Shown here in pieces: positions 27,197 through 33,876 of a stretch of 56,184 nucleotides of DNA (position 1 is the first letter of the stretch; the number at the start of each line of letters is the position of its first letter). The stretch spans positions 1-56,184 of the forward strand of contig JAGLBJ010000003.1 in assembly GCA_018260315.1 (NCBI GenBank), read 5' to 3'. Below the pieces are notes generated by a model. That model did not search any database and had not been told where the DNA came from. It saw only the letters and a program-made list of their open reading frames with translations. The position numbers and the translations under genes are program-made. This DNA is from Moraxellaceae bacterium (GTDB taxonomy: Bacteria > Pseudomonadota > Gammaproteobacteria > Pseudomonadales > Moraxellaceae).

Positions 27197-28231
27197 ATGC
27201 CCGCAGCCTTTGTTTCCACTAAAAAATCGCATGTCTATCTGCTTAGCGATGTCAATGTAGCACCGATTGATAAAAATGCACCTGACACCAATGCCCCGCG
27301 CCAGTTTAACGGTGTAGCCAACAGCGGAAAGCCTTTTTCGTATTTTGGTCAGCGCATTATTGTCGATATGGCTGAAATGACCTATCACGATAAAGTGCCT
27401 GCCCTGATTGAGCATGACCGCAGCCAGCGTGCAGGGTTTGGCGTTTTATCGGTCGAAAATGAGCAACTGTTGATTAAAGGCACTCTGCTGCAAAATGAAT
27501 TTGGGGAGGAAGTCGCCAAAGACGCAGATGCAGGGTTTCCCTGGCAAATGTCGGCGCATGTTCAGGCAAGTATTGAAGAGGTGCTGTCAGAAGGCCAGAC
27601 TGCAATCGTCAACGGCCAGACGATTAATGGCCCCATCGTCATTTTACGCAAGTGCAAAATTCCCGAAGTGTCGTTTACACCAACCGGTGTCGATGACGAA
27701 ACGTCGGCAGTAGTGCTGGGTGACAACGGTCAAAATCAGGGCCAAAATCCTGCCACCCATACCACGCAAACCCAATCCCAAGCCCCAAAGGACAACCTTA
27801 TGACTATTGAAGAGCTACAAAAAGCCCTGGCCGATGAGCAGGCGAAAACCACTGCATTAACCAAGGAAAACGAACTTCTAAAGGCCGAAAATGCCAAGCT
27901 TGCCGAATTGGAAACAGCGGCCAATGTAGATGCGCAATTGTCGCAGGCGGGCTTTAAAAAAACCGATGACGGCAAGGCATGGCAAGGTGTATCCGATGGA
28001 ACTTACACCATGTTGCTATCTGCCGGAAGCGATGCCGCCCGTGCCATGATTGGCGACCTGGCCAAAAATCAGAACCATGAACATAAAAATCCGTTACCTG
28101 GCGCGTTGCTGGGTGAGCAATTTCCTGCGCATGGCAAACAGGCGCCGCAGAATCAGGATGTGCAGCTTAGTAATAACACACTGGTGGCCAATGCACAGGC
28201 ACGCAATTTCACTAAAAAAGGCTTTCTTTAA
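27197..28231 (+). CDS. Capsid maturation protease / scaffold (Mu gpI-like)
   Basis: 344 residues. Residues 1-185 resemble Mu I head proteases: FNGVANSGKPFSYFGQRIIV, a conserved HD in PALIEHDRS and a core ending VSFTPTGVD. Residues ~205-250 are a coiled coil (EELQKALADEQAKTTALTKE), the scaffold part, with an internal ATG (27800) where scaffold-only product could start as in Mu gpZ. It precedes decoration and capsid genes as expected. Confidence 0.85.
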   Translation: MPAAFVSTKKSHVYLLSDVNVAPIDKNAPDTNAPRQFNGVANSGKPFSYFGQRIIVDMAEMTYHDKVPALIEHDRSQRAGFGVLSVENEQLLIKGTLLQNEFGEEVAKDADAGFPWQMSAHVQASIEEVLSEGQTAIVNGQTINGPIVILRKCKIPEVSFTPTGVDDETSAVVLGDNGQNQGQNPATHTTQTQSQAPKDNLMTIEELQKALADEQAKTTALTKENELLKAENAKLAELETAANVDAQLSQAGFKKTDDGKAWQGVSDGTYTMLLSAGSDAARAMIGDLAKNQNHEHKNPLPGALLGEQFPAHGKQAPQNQDVQLSNNTLVANAQARNFTKKGFL

Positions 28232-28275
28232 GTCCTAAAAAAACCATTCCTTCAATTCATTAAAAAGGTGAACCC

Positions 28276-28599
28276 ATGTTTTTAACCATTGGCGATATAT
28301 TAAAAAGTGAAGCCGACTGGCATAGCCGTGAAGCTATTCCTGCAACTACAGGCACCAAAATCGGACAGCTGGTAGAACATCCCTTGCGTAAGGAGCCTTT
28401 GGTGGCGCTGTCTGATGAAATTAACGGAAAAGTGCTGGTACAACCGCATAACTGCGTGATTTTTCTAGACAATATTGATACGGCAAGTCTGGGTGCCTAT
28501 GTGGGCAGCAATGGCGAGCATGTTATTTTGGAAACCCTGATAGCACAGGGCGATAAACACGGCATTCAATATGTGGCGGGCAAAGCCCAACCCCGTTAA
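28276..28599 (+). CDS. Head decoration protein (lambda gpD-like)
   Basis: 107 residues. GDILKSEADWHSREAIPA at the N-terminus and a beta-rich rest (KVLVQPHNCVIFLDNID) fit small capsid-stabilising decoration proteins encoded between protease and major capsid. ATG 28276 follows AAAGGTG. Confidence 0.7.
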   Translation: MFLTIGDILKSEADWHSREAIPATTGTKIGQLVEHPLRKEPLVALSDEINGKVLVQPHNCVIFLDNIDTASLGAYVGSNGEHVILETLIAQGDKHGIQYVAGKAQPR

Positions 28600-28649
28600 C
28601 CCCCTTTTAAAAGGGAATTTAACTGAAATTTAACCCATAAGGAAACACC

Positions 28650-29502
28650 ATGCCTTTAAGCAATGAGCAGCAATTTGGGGTAAAGGCCCTGACCGAAAGT
28701 ATTAACAATTTACCGGTTACTCCAACCACCATTCGTGAATCCGGCTTGTTTGTGCCGGAACCGCTGACCACGACTTATGTGGACGTAGAGGCCAAAAAAT
28801 AGCGAACTGGTGCTGGTACAGTCGGTACCGCGCGGTACGCCGGGTAAACCTGTTGCGGACAAGCGTGGCGACCTGAAAACCTTTAAAACCGTTTACCTGC
28901 CCAAGGATGATGTGGTACGTGCCGATGACGTGCAAAATGTGCGCACATTCGGTACTGGTAATACGGCGACTGCCGTAAACGACAAGGTCAATGACAAGCT
29001 GGCCCTGATGAAGGGAGATATTGAATATACCCGCGAACACTTACAGCTTGGCGCATTGCAGGGTAAGGTTGTAGATGCTGATGGTTCGGTGATTTATGAC
29101 TTTAACAAGGAATTTGGCATTAAGCGCAATGTGTTCAATTTTGCCTTGTCAAGCGAAGCCACCAAAGCCGGTTCTGTCATGGATGCCATGCTGCGTCAAT
29201 TGCGTAAAAACCTGACCGGCGACACGTTTAAAGGCTGGATGGCGTTTTGCTCACCTGAATTTTTGGAAGCCTTTGCTTATCATAAATCCATTTACGATTT
29301 GTACGCACGCTTTGCTGAAACTGCCAAAGCTTATACGGCAGATGGCAGCAATACTGAAGTAGCGTTTCGGCATCGTAATGTAGATTTTATTGAGTACAAC
29401 TATCAGTTTGGCTCGGATGTGGATATTAAGCCGGGTGAAGCCATTATTGCGCCCGTAGGAACCAAAAAGACGTTAAAAGAATATTTTGCCCGGCTGACAT
29501 GA
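28650..29502 (+). pseudogene. Major capsid protein (gpE-like), disrupted by +1 frameshift
   Basis: Starts at ATG 28650 (MPLSNEQQFGVKALTESINN) and reads 50 codons to VDVEAKK followed by TAG at 28800. The same protein continues one frame over as SELVLVQSVPRGTPGKP through to the stop at 29502. Reading GCC AAA AAT AGC GAA with five A instead of six in the run 28794-28799 restores a ~284-residue protein with the usual features (PRG, FKTVYLPKDD, the SPEFLEAFAYHKS segment, and EYNYQFGSDVDIKPGEAIIAP at the end). A one-base insertion in an A-run is the simplest cause. The second part alone lacks a proper start, so a working capsid is unlikely unless ribosomes shift here or the base is a sequencing error. 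Confidence 0.85.
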
Positions 29503-29648
29503 ATGGTACCGTGAATACAATCGCCATACCCTATTACGCCAGCCGCGAAAAACTTCAGCACGATAAAGGCTGGAGCCTGCATGCACAAAGTAATGTTTTA
29601 CCTGTGGCATTGCGACCCTTGGCCCTGGCAACGTTAAAAATGAATTAA
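29499..29648 (+). CDS. Small phage protein of unknown function
   Basis: 49 residues, ATG overlapping the capsid stop (ATGA). MNGTVNTIAIPYYASREKLQ start, proline-rich end (LRPLALATLKMN). The overlap and host-like codon use support a real gene; function not recognised. Confidence 0.55.
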   Translation: MNGTVNTIAIPYYASREKLQHDKGWSLHAQSNVLPVALRPLALATLKMN

Positions 29649-29708
29649 CTCTATCCTGGCCTTCTGTAGTTTTGGCCAGATTAGATTTTTTTAGCAGGTG
29701 AAAAGAAA

Positions 29709-30140
29709 ATGATTACCCTGGCCGACCTGACTGAACGTTTTGGTAAACATGAAATCGCTGAACTGACCGACCGTGAAGCTTTTGAAACCATTAATCAAAC
29801 AGTCGTTGATAAAGCCATTGGTGACGCAGAAAGCGAAATCGAAAGCTATTTAAATGTCACAGGACTGGTCGGGCGTAATGCGTTGGGTCGTTTGATATAT
29901 ACCCAAAGCGCCACTATGCCTAATGCCCTGTTTGTCAAGGCGTGTGATATTGCCCGCTATTACCTGCATGAGGAAGGTGCGACAGCCATTGTTGAGAAAC
30001 GCTATGTACAGGCTGTTGACTGGCTCAAACTGGTAATGCGCAATCCTACAATGCTGACAGGCGTGGTGGCGGTAGAAAACACGAATGGCGGTGGTATTGT
30101 GGTTTTGGCTAATCCTGTGCCCAGTGACTGGATAACCTGA
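29709..30140 (+). CDS. DUF1320 protein, Mu gp36-like head-tail connector
   Basis: 143 residues. LADLTERFGKHEIAELTDRE, then DAESEIESYLNV and CDIARYYLHEEG, all signs of DUF1320 (gp36). In this phage group it lies between capsid and tail genes and belongs to the neck. The ATG has GGTGAAAAG upstream; overlaps gpG by one base. Confidence 0.88.
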   Translation: MITLADLTERFGKHEIAELTDREAFETINQTVVDKAIGDAESEIESYLNVTGLVGRNALGRLIYTQSATMPNALFVKACDIARYYLHEEGATAIVEKRYVQAVDWLKLVMRNPTMLTGVVAVENTNGGGIVVLANPVPSDWIT

Positions 30141-30568
30141 TGCATATCAACATTACCAGTCAAATACCGGCTTTAAACGAGCATTTAACAGCATTAAAAG
30201 ACCGTTTAAACGGGGATTTAACGCCTTTAATGCAGGCTATTGGCTCGGTACTGGAAAACTCTACGAGGCAACGGTTTAATACCAAAAAATCGCCCGTCGG
30301 CGTTTCATGGGCCGTGCTGATGCCTGCAACCCTTCACACCAAACACGGGCGTGGTGGCGGTATTTTGGTGGATAGAGGCGATTTAATGCGCTCAATCACG
30401 TTTCATGCGGCTGGTGACAGCGTCGCGGTAGGCACTGACCGAGAGTATGGCAAATATCACCAGGCAGGCACAAAACATATGGTAGCGCGTCCATTTTTGG
30501 GTCTATCGCAGCAAGATGAGCAGGACATTAACGACATGATTAACGATTTTCTGGCAGGTGCATTATGA
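30140..30568 (+). CDS. Virion morphogenesis protein (Mu gpG/tail completion family)
   Basis: 142 residues. STRQRFNTKKSPVGVSWAVL, a LVDRGDLMRSI segment and YGKYHQAGTKHMVARPFLGL are the hallmark of the phage virion morphogenesis family that joins tails to heads. Overlaps neighbours on both sides by a few bases (ATGA). Confidence 0.9.
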   Translation: MHINITSQIPALNEHLTALKDRLNGDLTPLMQAIGSVLENSTRQRFNTKKSPVGVSWAVLMPATLHTKHGRGGGILVDRGDLMRSITFHAAGDSVAVGTDREYGKYHQAGTKHMVARPFLGLSQQDEQDINDMINDFLAGAL

Positions 30569-31050
30569 GTGATAAACCACTCTGGCATGACGATGTTTTT
30601 GCATGCTATGCCCCCATGATTGAACGTCTGCAAACGCTGGTAGCCGATGGCATGGTTAAAATTGTTAAAGAAGCCGATGATATTGGAGACCTGGTGGGTG
30701 ATACCCCTACGCTTAAACCATTAGACGGCGCACTTTATGTGGTGTTTGACAGCATTATCCCGACCACAGACCAAAGTGATCGTGGCAAAAATCAGACGCA
30801 TGAAATTGGCTTTTCACTGATTTACACGGTCAAAAAATACAGTTTTAGGCCGTTGTCGGGGTTTGGTATCGGGCGTATTTTGGCCCATATCGCACACCGC
30901 ATGAATGGATTCGAGCCAGTGCAGGAAGGACGCGCAACTACTTTAGGGCCATTTATGCAACGCAGTCCGTTACCTGTGCAGTATAAAAACGGCTTTGGGT
31001 ATTTTGCCCTGCGCTATGTGACCACAGTGGCAACGTATGCAGATCACTGA
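30565..31050 (+). CDS. DUF1834-like protein (Mu gp37-like)
   Basis: 161 residues, order and size of the gp37/DUF1834 family that follows gpG in Mu-like phages and is assigned to the head-tail junction. LDGALYVVFDSI and HEIGFSLIYTVKKY are visible core strands, ending in RYVTTVATYADH. Family call mostly from position and shape. Confidence 0.65.
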   Translation: MSDKPLWHDDVFACYAPMIERLQTLVADGMVKIVKEADDIGDLVGDTPTLKPLDGALYVVFDSIIPTTDQSDRGKNQTHEIGFSLIYTVKKYSFRPLSGFGIGRILAHIAHRMNGFEPVQEGRATTLGPFMQRSPLPVQYKNGFGYFALRYVTTVATYADH

Positions 31051-31121
31051 TATTAAGCCTGATTTTAACGTTGTTGTTAAACCGATTTTTAACTCACTTT
31101 TTTAACCTAAAGGACAATACG

Positions 31122-31859
31122 ATGACACAGGAGTTTCATGGTCGCCAGTACAGTGGTGATTTATATTTGCGCAAATGGGGCACCAGCGATGCATTTGTAA
31201 AACTGGGCAACGTCAACGAGCTTAAAACCTCACAAAAGGTTAAAACCGATACTTTAAAAAGTACTGGCCGTGAGGATTTTGGACAAGCTATTGACAGCAT
31301 TTCAACGCCTGAACCAGCCGAGGTAAGCATTGGCTTTGACAGTTTCGACAAACATAGCTTTGCTTGCATGTTAATGGGTGAAGCCGTTGATTTAACCGGT
31401 GTGGTCAAACCTTTTATTGATGAAGCACATGTCGTTAAAGCCGGTATGATCAAGCTGTCACTTGGTGATATCGACCCCGTTACTTTTGTCTTAAAGGACA
31501 GCTCTGGCGATACGGTTGACCCGTCCATGTATGTGTTAAACCCGCGTTTGGGCATGGTGCGTTTTACAGAACATAGCCTGCTGATGAACGGCGAAGCCTT
31601 TACTGTAACCGGTACAACGCTGGGTACGGCGGGCTATGTGATTGATGCCAACACGCTGCAAAACCTGCCTATGGAAATGTATCTGGATGGCAAAGACCGT
31701 ATTACCGGTAAAGATGGCGTACTGGAAATTGGTCATGCGGTACTGTCGGCCGATGGCGATATTGACTGGTTTGCCGATAAATGGTGGAAAGGTGGCCTAA
31801 AAGGAACACTGGTTAAAGACAAAGGCAAGCCTACCATGCGATTTAAAGAGTTTAACTAA
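31122..31859 (+). CDS. Major tail tube protein
   Basis: 245 residues from ATG 31122 (AAAGGA 7 bp upstream); a longer frame from 31071 lacks a ribosome site. YLRKWGTSDAFVKLGNVNEL and repeated beta strands with a conserved WFADKWWKGGLKG near the end fit tube proteins of long-tailed, non-contractile Mu-like phages. Followed by a terminator and then cargo genes rather than the usual tail-assembly chaperones. Confidence 0.75.
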   Translation: MTQEFHGRQYSGDLYLRKWGTSDAFVKLGNVNELKTSQKVKTDTLKSTGREDFGQAIDSISTPEPAEVSIGFDSFDKHSFACMLMGEAVDLTGVVKPFIDEAHVVKAGMIKLSLGDIDPVTFVLKDSSGDTVDPSMYVLNPRLGMVRFTEHSLLMNGEAFTVTGTTLGTAGYVIDANTLQNLPMEMYLDGKDRITGKDGVLEIGHAVLSADGDIDWFADKWWKGGLKGTLVKDKGKPTMRFKEFN

Positions 31860-31873
31860 TTTTGATTGGGTAA

Positions 31874-31907
31874 AAAAACCGTTTCAGATGAGGCGGTTTT
31901 TGCTTTT
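31874..31907 (+). terminator. Intrinsic terminator after the tail tube gene
   Basis: AAAAACCG...CGGTTTTT stem with a T-rich tail. It ends the upstream late transcript just before the cargo promoter. Confidence 0.75.
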
Positions 31908-31920
31908 AATGAATAATTGC

Positions 31921-31957
31921 GTTTAATTGTGCATCACATTTAAAATAGCTCTATAAT
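31921..31957 (+). promoter_or_regulatory. Cargo promoter overlapped by an internal phage-end-like site
   Basis: TATAAT at 31952-31957 is a consensus -10; a weak -35 (TTGTGC 31927-31932, 19-bp spacer) lies within GTTTAATTGTGCAT (31921-31934). This is the same motif found three times at the right phage end (GTTTAATTGTGCATA). Binding of the transposase or a regulator here could affect the promoter. Transcription would serve the two cargo genes that follow. Confidence 0.6.
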
Positions 31958-31993
31958 TAAAAGCACTCATCTCATTTTTTTTGGTGAAAAATA

Positions 31994-32797
31994 ATGGCTA
32001 TTCAGCCTCAAATTGATGTACAGCTGTTAAACGACGTTTTAAGAGGGCCTGCTAAAAAACGCCTTAATGATGTCTTAAAACATAGCGTTTACAAAGCTGC
32101 ACAGGTTTATGCCAACCAAATGGGGTTTGAAGGTCTGTATGCTTTAATCACTTACCATCTTTATTTTAATGAAACGCAAGAGGCCCTAGAATGTCTTAAC
32201 AAGGCATATTTGATGTACGGATATAACTTGGAACTGTTTGATGTAGCATTGGAAATAAAGCGTAAAACGGGTCGCATTGAAGATGTACTAATCGAAGGCT
32301 GTCGTTACCTTACATTATCTGCTCAATCAGATGATTTAAAAGAAATTTTTAAAGAGCAAGCTTACTTTTTATCGGCGTATTGCTTAGCGAATCTGACAGA
32401 TATGCAGCAAATGCAGCCGTTGTCTAGGTTTTTATCAGATGATGAAATAAAGAAAATGAGTCATTACATTACTTCACAATTGACTGGGCTTGAAAAACTA
32501 GGTGTGACTCGTACAACCTATCAAAGATTTTTTGCGATAGTTGATGAGATAATTAATCAGTATTATGTAAAAGATTTTCATTATCACTTATTAGTTAAAC
32601 CCGACATGGGTTTAGCAGAATTGATGGTTTATATTGATGAGATTACTCCTACCGAGGCCTTTAAAATCAATACTGAAATTGATGAAGCAATCCTAATGGC
32701 AGGTTTAACCAATGCAGTATTTGCAGAAGAGGTCAGTCATTTAACGGTTTACTGTACATTAACGTATAAGAAACAGCCCAAGGAAGCTTTAGTGTGA
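31994..32797 (+). CDS. Helical-repeat protein of unknown function, partner of a HEPN-like protein
   Basis: 267 residues, not a family I can name. Residues ~40-150 look like TPR/helical hairpins (GFEGLYALITYHLYFNETQE, then ALECLNKAYLMYGYNLELF, EAQAYFLSAYCLA-like turn). The C-terminal ~70 residues are mixed (FHYHLLVKPDMGLAELMVYI ... SHLTVYCTLTY). More A/T-rich than tail genes around it. It is the first gene after its own promoter and its stop overlaps the GTG of the next gene (GTGTGATAG), so the two products are probably made together. It lies between structural genes, so it is phage cargo. A defence or toxin-antitoxin role is inference. Confidence 0.6.
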   Translation: MAIQPQIDVQLLNDVLRGPAKKRLNDVLKHSVYKAAQVYANQMGFEGLYALITYHLYFNETQEALECLNKAYLMYGYNLELFDVALEIKRKTGRIEDVLIEGCRYLTLSAQSDDLKEIFKEQAYFLSAYCLANLTDMQQMQPLSRFLSDDEIKKMSHYITSQLTGLEKLGVTRTTYQRFFAIVDEIINQYYVKDFHYHLLVKPDMGLAELMVYIDEITPTEAFKINTEIDEAILMAGLTNAVFAEEVSHLTVYCTLTYKKQPKEALV

Positions 32798-33195
32798 TAG
32801 ACCCATGTCAGTTTGCCGAACAAATGGCAGGACTTAAAGAATGGGCTGATAATGAGGCTGCATATCGTACTATTATTGGCAGGTGGTACTATGCGGCCTA
32901 TCATCACGTAAAAACTTGGCTGGAGCAACGTTTTGCTAATGAGTTAGCAGATACAGATGGTCATTCTCATGAAAAAATTACCTTATGCTGTAATACATTG
33001 CAGCGTAAGCATATGGATTTAGAGTTTTCTAAGCTGGGGCGCTTATTGAGCAATTTAAAAACCGAGCGAGTTAAAGCAGATTATCTGTTAGATTTATCAT
33101 TTCAACCATTTGATGTGCCTCGTATTCGATTGATTTATAAAGATATTATCAGGCAGCTCACCCACTTAAAAAATAAATATCCACCTAATAACTAA
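32794..33195 (+). CDS. HEPN-like protein, candidate RNase
   Basis: 133 residues, GTG start overlapping the previous stop, AAGGAAG upstream. The helix YRTIIGRWYYAAYHHVKTWL carries R30-x6-H37, which fits the R-x4-6-H RNase motif of HEPN proteins, in the RxYYAaxH context of the UPF0332-like group. A second helix pair (RLLSNLKTERVKADYLLD and IRLIYKDIIRQLTHLK) matches that group's ...R..ADY... pattern. HEPN RNases are common in toxin-antitoxin and anti-phage systems. The partner gene upstream is not a known MNT/nucleotidyltransferase antitoxin. Activity is inferred from the motif only. Confidence 0.65.
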   Translation: MIDPCQFAEQMAGLKEWADNEAAYRTIIGRWYYAAYHHVKTWLEQRFANELADTDGHSHEKITLCCNTLQRKHMDLEFSKLGRLLSNLKTERVKADYLLDLSFQPFDVPRIRLIYKDIIRQLTHLKNKYPPNN

Positions 33196-33205
33196 TAACT
33201 GATCT

Positions 33206-33225
33206 ACTGAACCCCTTCCACTCAC
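33206..33225 (+). repeat. Cargo-boundary repeat, copy 2
   Basis: ACTGAACCCCTTCCACTCAC, 11 bp after the HEPN-like gene stop; nearly the same as the copy at 40645. Confidence 0.5.
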
Positions 33226-33250
33226 TGCCTCCTGTTTCATCTGCCAAAAT

Positions 33251-33277
33251 GCCCGTAACTTCAATGCGGGCTTTTTT
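33251..33277 (+). terminator. Terminator-like hairpin abutting the next tail gene
   Basis: GCCCG...CGGGC hairpin with a T6 run, ending one base before an ATG. It closes the HEPN cargo unit. Confidence 0.65.
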
Positions 33278-33291
33278 ATGGCTGATTTTCA

Positions 33292-33696
33292 GTGAAGGAA
33301 TGGAACCTTAAACGCAACGACACTGGGCAAATCCTAAGCCTGCACGCGCAATACACCTGGTCAGATGAATATGCATGGACAGCACTTGCCCAGTCGGCAC
33401 CCGTTTACATGCTTAGTGGTGCAGTCGATGTGCAGCAGGGTACTAAACTTGCGGGTCGCCCCATCACGCTTGACAGCAGTTTTGCACGTATTACCCGTGG
33501 TGATATTAAAACGCTTCAGGCATGGGCTGCTATACCTGAAAATACGCTTACGCTGACTCACCCAGACGGGCGCAACTTTAACGTCCTATTTAAACAGCCG
33601 CCCCTGACCGATATTAAGGTAGTGCAACCTGTGCGTCCAAGCGACGAGGCCGATAGTGATGCCATGACTGCTCATCTTAATTTTCTCACGGTTTAA
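33292..33696 (+). CDS. Phage tail protein of unknown function
   Basis: 134 residues from GTG 33292. Beta-rich, with a KEWNLKRNDTGQILSL start and a LTHPDGRNFNVLF strand near residue 90; not recognised beyond its place among tail-tip genes. An ATG at 33278 just after a terminator hairpin reads MADFQ then TGA in a different frame; with one more base it would lead into KEWNLKR, so the native start may be that ATG and the gene may carry a small deletion. Confidence 0.6.
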   Translation: MKEWNLKRNDTGQILSLHAQYTWSDEYAWTALAQSAPVYMLSGAVDVQQGTKLAGRPITLDSSFARITRGDIKTLQAWAAIPENTLTLTHPDGRNFNVLFKQPPLTDIKVVQPVRPSDEADSDAMTAHLNFLTV

Positions 33697-33707
33697 AGGA
33701 GTTTTAA

Positions 33708-33876
33708 GTGAAACCATCTCAAGTACAATCATCTCCAGTAAAATCCTCTAAAAGAAAGTCGGCTAAAGGAATTTACGCATAACGCCATGATTCATCCATT
33801 GATGATGTTTTTACCTAAAACGTATGCCGAAAAACTACATCATCGTAATGCCAACTGGGTCTGGAGCCAGAAATGA
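33708..33876 (+). pseudogene. Small phage gene, apparently frameshifted
   Basis: GTG 33708 (GGAG upstream) opens a 24-codon frame ending in TAA at 33782. One frame over, 33742-33876 reads NPLKESRLKEFTHNAMIHPL and on to VWSQK, ending in TGA that overlaps the next ATG (ATGA). Joined, the two give a ~55-residue protein with a natural translational coupling to the next gene. Either a one-base indel near 33741 or a recoding event like those of tail chaperones; function unknown. Confidence 0.4.

Noticed and set aside
28780-28812. Programmed frameshift in the major capsid gene
   Set aside because: The required shift is +1 at AAA AAA T, not the common -1 slip, and no stimulatory structure is obvious. 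A base insertion in an A-run is simpler, and other late genes carry similar lesions.
32794-33195. Cargo gene 2 as a tail-assembly chaperone
   Set aside because: It sits where chaperones might, but has its own promoter upstream, a HEPN-type R-x6-H helix and A/T-rich composition unlike the tail genes.
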